From NCBI RefSeq assembly GCF_029263155.1, contig NZ_JAJCYB010000087.1, positions 1 through 46,745 of the forward strand: a stretch of 46,745 bases of DNA. Reading direction: 5' to 3'. Position numbers and translations under genes: made by a program. Below the pieces are notes generated by a model, which saw nothing but the letters and a program-made list of their open reading frames with translations, was not told the DNA's origin and made no database searches. Source of the stretch: Pseudonocardia sp. Its GTDB lineage: Bacteria > Actinomycetota > Actinomycetes > Mycobacteriales > Pseudonocardiaceae. Shown piece by piece: positions 1 through 12,100 of the stretch (positions are counted from its first letter, which is position 1; every line of letters begins with the position of its first letter).

Positions 1-341
1 AGCGCCCGCAGCGCAGCGAGGACGAACGACGTTGACACCGACCAGCGGCGGAAGACGATCTACCCGGGAGGGAGGCAGAACACCCGTCGCTCAACAGGAA
101 CGACCTTCATCCGCAGCTTGACATCCATAGGAGCATCCGGCCGGGTCTGCTCAGGGCAGGCCGCGGAGGAACTCGCGGGGCCGAGCGAGCCCTTGCGGAG
201 GCTCTCCCGGTACAGCGGCGTGGGGCAGCCCGAGGACATCGCCGCCGTGACCGCCCAGTGAGCCGGACCGGCTGATCCGTTTCGTCGGTGCGCCTGCGGG
301 AAACCCGTCCCGAGTCCCCCCACTCGACGAAAGGGTGCCTC
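1..341. other. Non-coding flank with a possible SDR 3' remnant
   Basis: No intact gene is visible here. On the plus strand, codons 166-261 read through to a TGA and contain PLRRL followed by GQPEDIAAV. This resembles the C-terminal end of short-chain dehydrogenases (usually PLGR...PEDIA), so it may be the tail of a decayed SDR gene. That reading is weak because only about 30 residues match and no start is seen. An AAGGG at 331-335 is the ribosome binding site of the clp gene that follows. Confidence 0.3.
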
Positions 342-2875
<2,534 letters not shown>

Positions 2876-2879
<4 letters not shown>

Positions 2880-4192
2880 CGGTCGGCGCCGGCGCGGATC
2901 GCACCGGTGGGCGGCACGTAGCATCGACGGTGGTGGGCGACACGACGGACGACGCGAGCTGGATACGGGTCCTCGCGCGCGTGATCGACGCCGCGCACAT
3001 CGTCGTGGCCGACCGGCTCGCCGCCACCGTGGACGACGCGGTCTCCGGGGTCGGGCTCACCGCCGACGTGCTGGTGGCCGACGCCTCGCAGCTCGTGCTC
3101 ACCTCGATGTCCAGCGCCGGCGAGACGCGCATGGACCTCGTCACGACCCTGGCGGGGCGGGCGTTCCAGCTCGGCGAGATCCTCCCCGGGACCGGTGAGG
3201 ACGGCGAGCGGTTGCTCTGGGTGCCCATTCTCGACGGCACCGACCGCATCGGCGTGCTGCGCATCGGGCTGGGCGCGGACGACCGGGACGACGACCCGGC
3301 CCTGCGGCAGCGGGTCTGGTCCCTCGCCGGCCTGGTGGGCCACGTCGTGGCGACCAAGAGCGTCTACAGCGACCGGCTGCGGCGCTGGCGGGTCGACGGT
3401 GCCGTGTCCGCGCCGTCGGAGCTGCTGTGGCAGCTGCTGCCGCCGCTCACCTTCGCCACCGACCGGGTGGTCGTGTCCGCCATCCTCGAACCGCACGACC
3501 AGGTGGCGGGCGACGCCTTCGACTACAACGTCGACGGCGACGTGATCGACCTCGCCGCGCTCGACGCCGCCGGGCACGACCTGCGGGCCAGCGTGACCAC
3601 GGCGCTGGCGATCACGGCGTTGCGCAACGCCCGCCGCTCCGGCGAGCAGGACCTCGTGGCGATCGCCGCGCACGCCGACGCCCTGATCGCCACCCAGGCC
3701 GGGTCCCGGCAGTTCGCGACGGCCGTGCTGGCCCGGCTCGACACCGCCACCGGCGAGCTCGCCATGCTCAACGCGGGCCACCCCCCACCGCTGCTGGTGC
3801 GCGGCGGGAAGGTGATCAAGGAGCTCGGCCCGCCACCCCGCCCACCGCTGGGTGTCACCCTGCTGCCCGGGCGTTCCGCGACGGCCGCCGTCTCGCACGA
3901 TCAGCTCGAACCCGGGGACCGGCTCCTGCTCTACACCGACGGGATCACCGAGGCCCGCGACGCGAGCGGCACCTTCTTCGGCGAGGAACGGCTGGTGGAG
4001 TTCACCGAGCACGCGGCGGCGTCCGGGCTGTCCGCCCCGGAGACGTTGCGCAGGCTCACCGCCGCGGTGCTCGCCCACCAGGGCGGCCGCCTGCAGGACG
4101 ACGCCACCCTGCTGCTGGTGGAGTGGTCACCCGAGGCCTACCTGCGGATGCTGCCGAGCGGCCTGCAGCTCGACCTGGGGCGCGACCGGTAG
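2876..4192 (+). CDS. SpoIIE/RsbU-like PP2C serine phosphatase with N-terminal GAF-like domain
   Basis: Protein of 438 aa. The N-terminal part (residues about 20-160) looks like a GAF/sensor region. The C-terminal half is a PPM/SpoIIE phosphatase domain: AGDAFDYN, the metal-binding LAALDAAGHD segment, NAGHPPPLLVRGG, LLLYTDGITEARD and QDDATLLLVEW near the end. Such enzymes dephosphorylate anti-anti-sigma factors in partner-switching stress responses. No anti-sigma or STAS partner is seen beside it. The GTG at 2876 overlaps the clp stop by 4 nt (GTGA), which argues for translational coupling and a shared stress role. Internal GTGs at 2930 and 2933 are possible alternative starts. Confidence 0.88.
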
Positions 4193-4216
4193 CGACCGTT
4201 CCCGGCGCCGGGCCGC

Positions 4217-4753
4217 CTACCGTCCGGTGGGCTGCGCCCGCACCGGGCGGCCGCGCCTGCGCAGGCGCAGCGGGACCCCCACCCACAGCGCCGACGTGAC
4301 CGCGAACAGCCCGCCGGTCATGATCATCGCGGGCCAGCGCCCCAGCGCGACGTCGAGCACCAGCAACAGCCCCGCCGACAGGGTCAGGGCCAGGAAGGCC
4401 ATCCCCGCCACCGCCATCCGGTGCCCGGCCCGCACCAGCTCCCGCTTGTGGCCCCGCTGGAACAGCAACCGGTGGGTGGCCACCGGGGCGATCAGCAGGG
4501 TCGAGGACAGCGCGGCGAACGTCAGGGTGGCGGTGAACACCCACCGCTGGGTGGTGTCGAGCCCGTCGAACCGCGCGCTGAGCGCGAGCGTGAGCAGGAA
4601 GCCGAACAGGATCTGCACGCTGGTGGCGAGCACCCGCAACTCCTGCAGCAGCTCCGCGAAGTTGCGGTCGGCGCGCTGCATGGGCTCCTCGTCGCGGCAC
4701 CGCGTGTTCCACTCGTCGCCGCCCACGACGGGGGTGGGCGTCCCGGTCGGCAT
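4217..4753 (-). CDS. DUF6328 family four-helix membrane protein
   Basis: Protein of 178 aa. The N-terminus is hydrophilic, then come QELRVLATSVQILFGFLLTL and three further hydrophobic stretches (about four TM helices), ending in a basic tail (RLRRRGRPVR). The RNFAELLQELRVLATSVQILFGF core is typical of DUF6328, a small actinobacterial membrane family of unknown function. The ATG at 4753 is preferred over upstream codons because GGAG sits 7 nt before it. The gene is convergent with the phosphatase gene, 24 bp away. Confidence 0.78.
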   Translation of the reverse strand: MPTGTPTPVVGGDEWNTRCRDEEPMQRADRNFAELLQELRVLATSVQILFGFLLTLALSARFDGLDTTQRWVFTATLTFAALSSTLLIAPVATHRLLFQRGHKRELVRAGHRMAVAGMAFLALTLSAGLLLVLDVALGRWPAMIMTGGLFAVTSALWVGVPLRLRRRGRPVRAQPTGR

Positions 4754-4871
4754 CACCGTTCTCCGTCCCGTCCGGCCCGGCGCCGGACGACCTGTTCGGA
4801 TACCCGTCCTGGCCGGTCCCACACGACCGGGTGACGCATCGCACCGCCGGCGCGCGCTCGGCGCCCGCCGG

Positions 4872-6353
4872 TCAGCCGAAGGCCCCCGCGTCCCCGAGCA
4901 GGTCGATCAGCTCGGGCACGGACTCGAAGGACGCACGCACCTCGGACGGGTCGACCACCTGGTGCGCCCGCGTCGCGAGATAGTCGCGCACCGCCGCGTC
5001 GAACCGCTCCGCGCCGGCCCGGTCCCTGGCCTCCAGCAGGACCGCGGCGCCCTGGTCGTAGGTGCCGCGCACGTAGCGGCCGAAGCCACCCGCCTCGGCC
5101 CAGTACTCCATGGGCTGCCCCAGCTCGCCGCGGACCCGGCGGCCGACGTCGTCGAGCCGGTAGGCGTCCTCACGCCCGGTCACGAGGACCTGGCCGTAGG
5201 TCGCGAACGACTCGTCGATCCACGGGTCCCGGGCCTGGTTGTTGCCGACGAGCGAGTAGAACCACATGTGCGCCAGCTCGTGCGCGACCAGCGCCGACAC
5301 CGTCGAGCGGCGGACGTCCCCGAACTGCAGGGCCGAGGGGAACTCGACCCCGTCGGCCAGCGGCGGCAGGACCGAGGCCCACAGGTCCGGGTACGGGTAG
5401 GGCCCGAACAGCTCCTCCAGCTCGCGCAGCGCGTAGGCGAGCTCGTCGGTCCACTCCTCCCCGTCCACCCGGCTGCCCGACTCCGGGGTGCCGACGCGCA
5501 GCGCCACGTCGCCGACCCGGCGTTCCTGCACCACGAAACGGCCCACCGAGACCGAGACGTCGCGCAGCGCCTCGGCGGTGAACCGGTGGGTGGTCGTGCC
5601 GGGCGACGAGCCGGCCTCGGTCCCGGCGGGACTGCCGCTGCCCAGCACGGCGTACTCGCGGGGCGCGGTGACCTCCAACGCGTCGAGCCGGAAGTCCTCG
5701 CTGGTGACGGTCTCGCCGTACATGTCGACGGCCGGGTCCCGGGCCCAGCCCTCCCCGCGCACCCAGGCCAGCAGCGGGAAGGCGGTGGCGAACCAGGCCA
5801 GCTCCTCGTCGGGCGCGTGACCGACCCGCTCGCCGGAGTCCTCCCCCAGCTCGACGGAGAAGCCCAGCTCGGCCCGGACCTGCGTGCCCGCATCGACGCA
5901 GGCGGGCAACGGCACCTCGGCCAGCGTGCCGGGCACCCCGTCGGGGGCGCCCGCGGGGACGACGTCCGCGACGACCGGTCGGCCGTCGACGGTGACCTCG
6001 CCCAGTTCCATCGAGGTGCCGTCCTGCGCGGCCGTCGGCTTGTTGTCCCACATCCGGAACACCAGCTCGCAGACCGGCGCGTCCGGGGTGAACAGCACGG
6101 TCTCGCGGCCGGTGACCGAGGCGAGGTCGGCGGCCACGTCGAACTGCAACCCGACGACCGGGCGCTGCTCCCACGGCTGGGCCCGGCCGACCTCGCCGTC
6201 GCTCGGCCCCCCCTCGGCCCCGCCCCCACCGGAGATGCCCCCGGCCCTGCCGCCACCGGAGGTGCATCCGGCCACGAGGGTCGCGACGGTCAGTGCGGCC
6301 AGGGCGGCCGACACGCGCCGGCGAGGTGGAGAGCAGTGCACGGTTCCGATCAT
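4872..6353 (-). CDS. M1 family zinc metallopeptidase, lipoprotein
   Basis: Protein of 493 aa. A signal peptide with lipobox LVAGC predicts a lipid-anchored extracytoplasmic enzyme. The gluzincin site is complete: HELAH at 358-362, then 18 residues to E381 in WIDESFATY. GVEFPSALQF, upstream of it, takes the place of the GAMEN substrate loop, so aminopeptidase activity is likely. The start at 6353 overlaps the upstream gene's stop (ATGA). It is the last gene of a unit headed by a Pls/PosA-type NRPS. Producers of epsilon-poly-lysine carry a zinc aminopeptidase that degrades the polymer, and by analogy (inference) this enzyme could trim or detoxify the NRPS product outside the cell. Confidence 0.9.
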   Translation of the reverse strand: MIGTVHCSPPRRRVSAALAALTVATLVAGCTSGGGRAGGISGGGGAEGGPSDGEVGRAQPWEQRPVVGLQFDVAADLASVTGRETVLFTPDAPVCELVFRMWDNKPTAAQDGTSMELGEVTVDGRPVVADVVPAGAPDGVPGTLAEVPLPACVDAGTQVRAELGFSVELGEDSGERVGHAPDEELAWFATAFPLLAWVRGEGWARDPAVDMYGETVTSEDFRLDALEVTAPREYAVLGSGSPAGTEAGSSPGTTTHRFTAEALRDVSVSVGRFVVQERRVGDVALRVGTPESGSRVDGEEWTDELAYALRELEELFGPYPYPDLWASVLPPLADGVEFPSALQFGDVRRSTVSALVAHELAHMWFYSLVGNNQARDPWIDESFATYGQVLVTGREDAYRLDDVGRRVRGELGQPMEYWAEAGGFGRYVRGTYDQGAAVLLEARDRAGAERFDAAVRDYLATRAHQVVDPSEVRASFESVPELIDLLGDAGAFG

Positions 6354-7615
6354 CGGCGGGACCCCGTGAGCAGGCGGTGTGATCCGCGGTGGACCGGTGC
6401 CCGGGGCTGCGCCGCCCGCTGGGCCCGGCGCGCCGCCCAACCGGCCAGGAAGTCGAGCGGGCCGCGGCCCACCGCCTGGCGCCAGGCGAGCGCGAACAGC
6501 AGCGCGACGACGACCTGGAAGACGTAACCGCCGACGGCACTGAACACGTCGAGGGGGGAGTTCAGGAACACGACGTGCGCGGCGTAGAGGGTCAGGGTCA
6601 TCGCGCCCGCCGCCGCGAGCGGCCCGAGCAGCACGGTGACGGCCCGGTGCGCGGGTCCGCGGACGTGACCGAGCAGCAGCAGGCCCCCGAGCAGCGCGAC
6701 CGCGACGCCCGCGGTGTGCAGCAGGTCCGGGGGCGTGCTGGTGTGCGGGGCGTGGACGGCGAGCCACCACCAGCTGGTGGTGGGGGTGACGCCCTCCCCG
6801 CCGAACGCCAGCATCTCGGCGACCGGGACATCGAGGGCACCGGTTCCGGCGGCCTCGATCCGGGCGCGGCCACCCAGCGGGCCGAGCAGCAGCGCCGAGC
6901 CCGCCCACGCGGCGACGGCCACGGCGGCCCCCGCGCCGAGCAGGCCGGCCGCCACCCGGGCGGAGGACAGGGTCAGCCGCCCCACGGCGATCCCCACGCA
7001 GAGGTAGGCCAGCCAGGCCAGGGCCGGGTAGTAGCCGGTGAGCGTGAGCTCGACCAGCAGCCCGAGCGGGTCGGTGACCAGGTACCCGAACGAGGGGTTG
7101 GTGAGCCGGGGCGGCGCCAGCCCGTCGCGGACGAGATGGCCCAGCACCGGCATCCCGAACGCCGCGAGCACGCCGAGCCCGATCAGGGTCCGGGTCCCGA
7201 GGAACACCAGGGGGACGGCGAGCACGAACAGCACCGCGTAGTAGGGCAGGATCACCGCCGCGATCTCGGCATCGGTGTAGCCGAGGGCCAGGCCGACCAG
7301 GCCGATGACGGCGGCCCGGGCGGTCAGCCCGGCGGCCGTGGGGACCGCGCGGTCGGCGCCGACCCGCGCCCGCCCGGTCGTGAAGGCGATGCCGACCCCG
7401 GCGAGCACCGCGAACACCGCGGCCGACCGCCCGGTCGACACGGAGTACGCCACGGTCGGGTCGCCGTCCGCGCCGAAGGCGTAGAGGGCGTGCACGGCCA
7501 TCATGCCCAGCAGCGCGACGCCGCGCGCCGCGTCGACCCCGACGAGACGCGGGCGCGACGCCGCGGCGGCCGGGGCGGCGGGCCCGGCGGCGGGAGGGGA
7601 CGGTGCGGTGGTCAT
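6350..7615 (-). CDS. Multi-pass membrane protein, HGSNAT/DUF418-like (putative acyltransferase)
   Basis: Protein of 421 aa with about ten hydrophobic segments. The start motif RLVGVDAARGVALLGMMAVH is the signature of the heparan-alpha-glucosaminide N-acetyltransferase/DUF418/DUF1624 group. In that group, membrane enzymes move acyl groups across the bilayer to acceptors on the outside. The start overlaps the BPL_N gene stop and the stop overlaps the M1 peptidase start (both ATGA), so it is co-translated with them. A role in acylating or exporting the NRPS product is inferred from context only. Confidence 0.75.
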   Translation of the reverse strand: MTTAPSPPAAGPAAPAAAASRPRLVGVDAARGVALLGMMAVHALYAFGADGDPTVAYSVSTGRSAAVFAVLAGVGIAFTTGRARVGADRAVPTAAGLTARAAVIGLVGLALGYTDAEIAAVILPYYAVLFVLAVPLVFLGTRTLIGLGVLAAFGMPVLGHLVRDGLAPPRLTNPSFGYLVTDPLGLLVELTLTGYYPALAWLAYLCVGIAVGRLTLSSARVAAGLLGAGAAVAVAAWAGSALLLGPLGGRARIEAAGTGALDVPVAEMLAFGGEGVTPTTSWWWLAVHAPHTSTPPDLLHTAGVAVALLGGLLLLGHVRGPAHRAVTVLLGPLAAAGAMTLTLYAAHVVFLNSPLDVFSAVGGYVFQVVVALLFALAWRQAVGRGPLDFLAGWAARRAQRAAQPRAPVHRGSHRLLTGSRR

Positions 7616-8310
7616 GGTCGGCTCCCGGTGGGTCGTCGGTCAGCGACGTCCAGCGTCGCGTCGATCAGGTCGTGGCCGAGGTCCGTCGTGGGGCGGGCGG
7701 GCGCGCGCAGGCCGGCGTCGCGGTACCAGTCCGGGCCCGCCTCGGGATGCGGCCCGACGACGCCGACGGCGCCCGCCCCGAACGGGGCCGTGAGGGCGGC
7801 GACCGCCCCGTCGGGGTAGCGGGCCAGCACCTGCACGTCCGCGGCGCCGGGCGGGACCAGGAACCGGGCGCCGTCCTGGAAGAACATCCGCCGGGGGTGC
7901 CCGCGCCAGCGCACCTCCACGGTGGTGTCGCGCCCACCGTCGACGGGCCCCCTCCCGCCGCCGGTCCACCGGTCGGTGTCGCCGGGGATCAGGCGGAACC
8001 CCGGGGTCGCCCCGGCCAGGTAGCCACCCAGGCAGAACCCGAGGTAGACCCCACCCGCCGCGACGTGGTCGCGGACGGCCCGGCGGTGGCGACGCAGGCG
8101 GCGGTAGGCCGGGCGCAGCTCGCCCCCGCCCGGCTGGGCGTAGACCGCGGCCCGGGCCAGCACCTCGGGACGCAGCCGCAGCTCCTCCTTCGGCCCGACG
8201 TAGCGGACGTCGAACCCGTGCGGGGAGCTGCGCAGCAGCTCCGCGACCGCCTCCGGGCAGCCCTCCGGGCGGGCCGCCGGGCCGCGGTAGACCAGCGCCA
8301 GGCCGCCCAT
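7612..8310 (-). CDS. BPL_N-domain (class I glutamine-amidotransferase-like) protein
   Basis: Protein of 232 aa. GGLALVYRGPAA, then VYAQPGGGEL, then GGVYLGFCLGGYLAG form a class I amidotransferase-like fold with a nucleophile-elbow cysteine (GFCLGGY). This is as in the N-terminal domain of fungal biotin-protein ligase (BPL_N), a family whose reaction is not established. No signal peptide is seen, so it is probably cytoplasmic. Its ATG at 8310 shares one base with the stop of the amidinotransferase gene (TGATG), and its stop overlaps the next start. It therefore belongs to the NRPS operon. Confidence 0.75.
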   Translation of the reverse strand: MGGLALVYRGPAARPEGCPEAVAELLRSSPHGFDVRYVGPKEELRLRPEVLARAAVYAQPGGGELRPAYRRLRRHRRAVRDHVAAGGVYLGFCLGGYLAGATPGFRLIPGDTDRWTGGGRGPVDGGRDTTVEVRWRGHPRRMFFQDGARFLVPPGAADVQVLARYPDGAVAALTAPFGAGAVGVVGPHPEAGPDWYRDAGLRAPARPTTDLGHDLIDATLDVADRRPTGSRP

Positions 8311-9107
8311 CAGGTGATCGCCGGGTACAGCGTCAGCGCCGTGCACCGCACACCGCCGCCGCCCTTGGCCAGCTCCCGCGTGGACAGCGGCACCACCGCC
8401 AGGCCGCGGTCGCGCAACTGCTCGGCCAGGCCGGGGGCCCGGTCGGTCATCGTCACGGTGCTCCCGTCGCTGATCAGGTTCAGCGCGAACCGCCCGGCCT
8501 CGGCCGGGGTCACCTCGATCAGGTCGAGACCGAGCCCGCGGATGCGGTCCCGGCTGGGCCCGTCGAAGGCCGCGGGGAACCAGGCCAGCGTCTGCTCGTC
8601 GATCACCGCGACGGCGAGGTCGAGGTCGTACCAGCGGGGTCCGACGGTGCGCAGGCTGACGACCCGGTAGCCCAACCGCTCGGCCAGGAACCCGTGCATC
8701 CGGCGGTCGGTGCGCTGACCGTGACCGGCCAGCAGCAGGTTCCCGCACGGCAGCGCGTCGCCCTGCCCGCTGAAGTCGTGCGGGGCCTCGTGCACCTCGA
8801 ACCCGTGGTGCCGCAGCCAGCGCCGGTGGTGGGGCGTCTCGTCGCGGCGGGCGGGCGGCAGCCGGCCCAGCACGGCCGTGTCGCCGCTGACCAGCGCGGC
8901 GTTCGCGGTGAAGACCATGTCGGGGCACTCGGCCGCCGAGCTCAGCCGCTCCACCCGGCGGCCCGCGTCCCGGTGCGCGTCGACGATCGCCGCGTGCTCG
9001 CCGATCACCGCGTCGCGGTCGGGCTGGTCGTGCACGGACATGTACGGGTTGATCTCATGGTCGACGCGGAAGTTGTCGGCGTCGGAGACGAGCAGCCGGG
9101 TGTTCAC
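8310..9107 (-). CDS. Amidinotransferase/DDAH-fold protein with altered catalytic His
   Basis: Protein of 265 aa of the guanidino-group-modifying superfamily (DDAH, arginine deiminase, amidinotransferase). Visible landmarks are INPYMSV, MVFTANAALV, FSGQGDAL, and the C-terminal nucleophile C255 in GGGGVRCTALTLYP. The segment that normally reads YHLD has YDLD here (D161 in RWYDLDLAVAVID), so the usual catalytic His is replaced by Asp. Substrate and even activity are therefore uncertain. The GTG at 9107 is chosen because AAGGGAG precedes it by 5 nt. It lies 61 bp after the NRPS gene and is coupled (TGATG) to the BPL_N gene. Confidence 0.82.
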   Translation of the reverse strand: MNTRLLVSDADNFRVDHEINPYMSVHDQPDRDAVIGEHAAIVDAHRDAGRRVERLSSAAECPDMVFTANAALVSGDTAVLGRLPPARRDETPHHRRWLRHHGFEVHEAPHDFSGQGDALPCGNLLLAGHGQRTDRRMHGFLAERLGYRVVSLRTVGPRWYDLDLAVAVIDEQTLAWFPAAFDGPSRDRIRGLGLDLIEVTPAEAGRFALNLISDGSTVTMTDRAPGLAEQLRDRGLAVVPLSTRELAKGGGGVRCTALTLYPAIT

Positions 9108-9168
9108 AGCAGCTCCCTTCTGCGAGTCGGTCGGGAACGGGGGCCGGTCGGGCCGGTCGGGGCGCCGG

Positions 9169-12100
9169 TCAGGCCGCGACGGGCCACGCGGAACCGGGGC
9201 TCCCGGGCGCGTCGGTCCCGGCGTGCGCGGTGGCCTCGCGACGCTCACCGGGCGCCGCCGCCACCGCCTCGGCCGGGATGCCGCGCCACCGGGTGGCCTC
9301 CGGGAGGCGCTCGCCCTTCATCACCAGCGACAGGGGCTCGAGCGCGGCGTCGGACCCGACGGACGCGTCGTAGAGCACGATGGCGCGGTCACCCACGCCG
9401 GCCCCGGCCCCGATCTCGACCGTCGACATCTTCATGACGCGGTCCTCGAACAGGTGGGTCTGCAGGGAGACGTCACGGCCCACCGCCGCGTCGTCCCCGA
9501 CGGAGACGAGGTCGAACTCGGTGAGGTAGGTGGTCGCCAGGAACGTCCGCCGCCCGATCCGGGCCCCGAACAGGCGCAGCACCGGCGGCAGGAACGGGGT
9601 GCCCACGAGCAGGTAGAGCAGGCCGGGCACCGCCGCGGCCTCGTACAGCCCGGTCACGAACTCCGCGCGGCGGACGAACGGGCTCCACAGCGGCTCCACC
9701 CGCGGCCGGAACCGGCCGATGACGACCCACTTCACGAGCGCGACGACCGCGGCCAGGAGCAGCCCGCTCAGCAGGGCGAACACCGGGGCGAGCAGCACCA
9801 GCGTGGCCAGGTCGGCCCCGGCGGCCGCGGTCGTGGCCAGCGCGAGCAGGTAGGCGTACACCGTGACCGCGATCAGCGAGGCGGGCAGCGTGACGCGCAG
9901 GAACTCGACGGCCAGCCGGCTCGCGACGCGCCCGCGGGTCGGGCGGAAGGTGAGCCGTTCGTCGAAGTCGCCGCTGTCCTGACGGGCCGGGAGGTTCATG
10001 GCCGGCGAGCCCAGCCAGGCGCTCTCGCCGGGGATGCCTCCGGCGGGCGGGACGGTCTGCACCCCGATCAGCGAGTCGTCGCCCATGACCGTGCCCGGGG
10101 TCAGGACGGCCGCGTTGCCCACGAAGGCCCGCGACCCCACCTCGGTCCGGCGGAACGCGACCCGGCCGTTGTGGAAGGTGGATCCCCCGATGCTCGCCAT
10201 GTCGGCGACGAAGCTGTTGCGCCCCAACGTGAGCAGGTCCGGATCGAGGTGCGAGGCGGTGGAGACCTCCGAACCACGGCCGACCCGCGCGCCCAGCGCG
10301 CGCAGCCACGGCACCGTGTAGAGGGTGGCGTACAGCGAGTTGGTGTAGGTCAGGCTCATCCGCAGCAGCGCGTCGGCGATCCACTTGCGCACCCCGAGCG
10401 CCGAGCGCGCCGGGTGCACGCCCTCGGGTGTGCGGCGCAGCACCAGCGCGTGCATCGCGAGGATCACCACGCAGACCGTCGTGACGAACACGGGCCCGAC
10501 GAGCAGCGCCGCGACCAGCCCGGCGACCTCGCCCGAGGCCAGCAGCACCCCCCAGACGAGCAGCAGGGTCGGCCCGAGCATCAGCAGGGGAAGCGTCTCG
10601 AGCAGGGCCAGCCCGGCGGCCACGCCGAGGCGCTGGCCGCGACGCCAGCCGACCGCAGGCAGCGCCGCGGCGAGCTGCTCCACGACGGGGTCGACCCGGT
10701 CGGACGGCGCGGAGGGCGACCCGGCCCAGTGCTCCCCCGCCGGGACCCGCTGACCGCGCACGACCGCCGACTGCTCGGCGAGCACGGCGCGCTCGCCCAC
10801 CACAGAGCCCGGCTCCAGCACCGTGCCCGCACCGACGAAGGCCTCGTCGCCGACCGTGATCGGCTCGACGACCACCCAGCCGTCCTCCACGACCCACGGC
10901 CGCAGCGCCACGTCGTAGCCCACGCTCGCCCCGTCCCCGATCCGCAGCAGGGCCGGCACCGACACCAGCGACGTGCCCGCGTGCACGTCGCGACCCACCG
11001 ATGCGCCGAGGAAGCGCAGGTAGGGCGCGATCAGCGGGGACCCGCTCAGCACGGGCAGCGGGGTCAGCGACAGCACCAGATCCAGCGCCCACAGCTGGAC
11101 GTGGACCCGGCCCCACAGCCGGTAGCGGCCCGGTTCGACACCCACCGCCAGCACGTGGACCAGCAGCGGCGCGGCGACCCACCGCAGCCCGAGGTAGATC
11201 GCGGTGGCGGTCAGCGCGATCTGCGCGAGCACGCCGAGCGACACCTGCCCTTCGGTGGAGTGGTAGATGGCGACCACCGGCAACGACAGCACCAGCAGCA
11301 GCGCGTAGAGGAACCCGAGCTGCACCGCGCCCGCCGTGCCGTAGCGAGCGCTGGAGTGCGCGAGGCGTTCGGGTCGCGGGGCGGGCTCCACGGCGCCCGC
11401 GGTGCCGCCGGCGCGGGCGCCCAGCTGCGCGGCCATCGCCCGCACCGTGGGATGGTCGTACAGATCGCGCACCGCGGGGCCGGACCCGACGCCCCGCTCG
11501 CGCATGACGGTCACCGCCGACGCGGCGAGCAGGGAGTGCCCGCCCAGGTCGGCGAAGAAGTCCGCGGTCACCGACAGGTCCTCGGGTTCGAGCCCGAACG
11601 CGCTCGCCCACGCGTCGCGCACCTCGGTCTCCAGCGGCCCCTCCGGGGCGACGACCTCGCCGGTGACCGTGACGATCCGCCGACCGGCCGGTGCCGGCAG
11701 CTGCTTGCGGTCGACCTTCCCGCTCGGCATCGTCGGCAGCCCGGAGAGGATCTCCAGGTAGCCCGGCACCATGTAGTCGGGCACCTGCGAGCGCAGCCCC
11801 GCGTGCAACCGCGCGACCAGCTCGCCGTCGTCGGCGGCCCCCCCGGTGCCCCGGCGGGTGACGAACGCCACGAGTTCCTCGGACCCGGCCACGGTCTGCA
11901 TCGTCGCGACCGCGCTCTCGACGTCGGCGTCGTCGAGCAGCAGGCTCTCGATCTCCCCGAGGTCCACGCGGTGCCCGCGGATCTTGACCTCGTCGTCGGC
12001 CCGGCCCAGGTAGAGGATCTCCCCGTGCTCGTCGATCCGGCCCAGGTCCCCGGTGCGGTAGATCCGCTCGCCGCGGTGGCGGACGAACTTGTCCGCCGTC

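Noticed and set aside
104..122. TTCATC at 106 as another copy of the regulon operator upstream of clp
   Set aside because: No boxes at plus or minus 11 or 22 bp, no -10 at the right distance and no start codon in register.
3852..6527. An 891-codon plus-strand frame across the phosphatase tail, DUF6328 and M1 peptidase genes
   Set aside because: It crosses three better-supported genes and shows no domain; it is a shadow frame.
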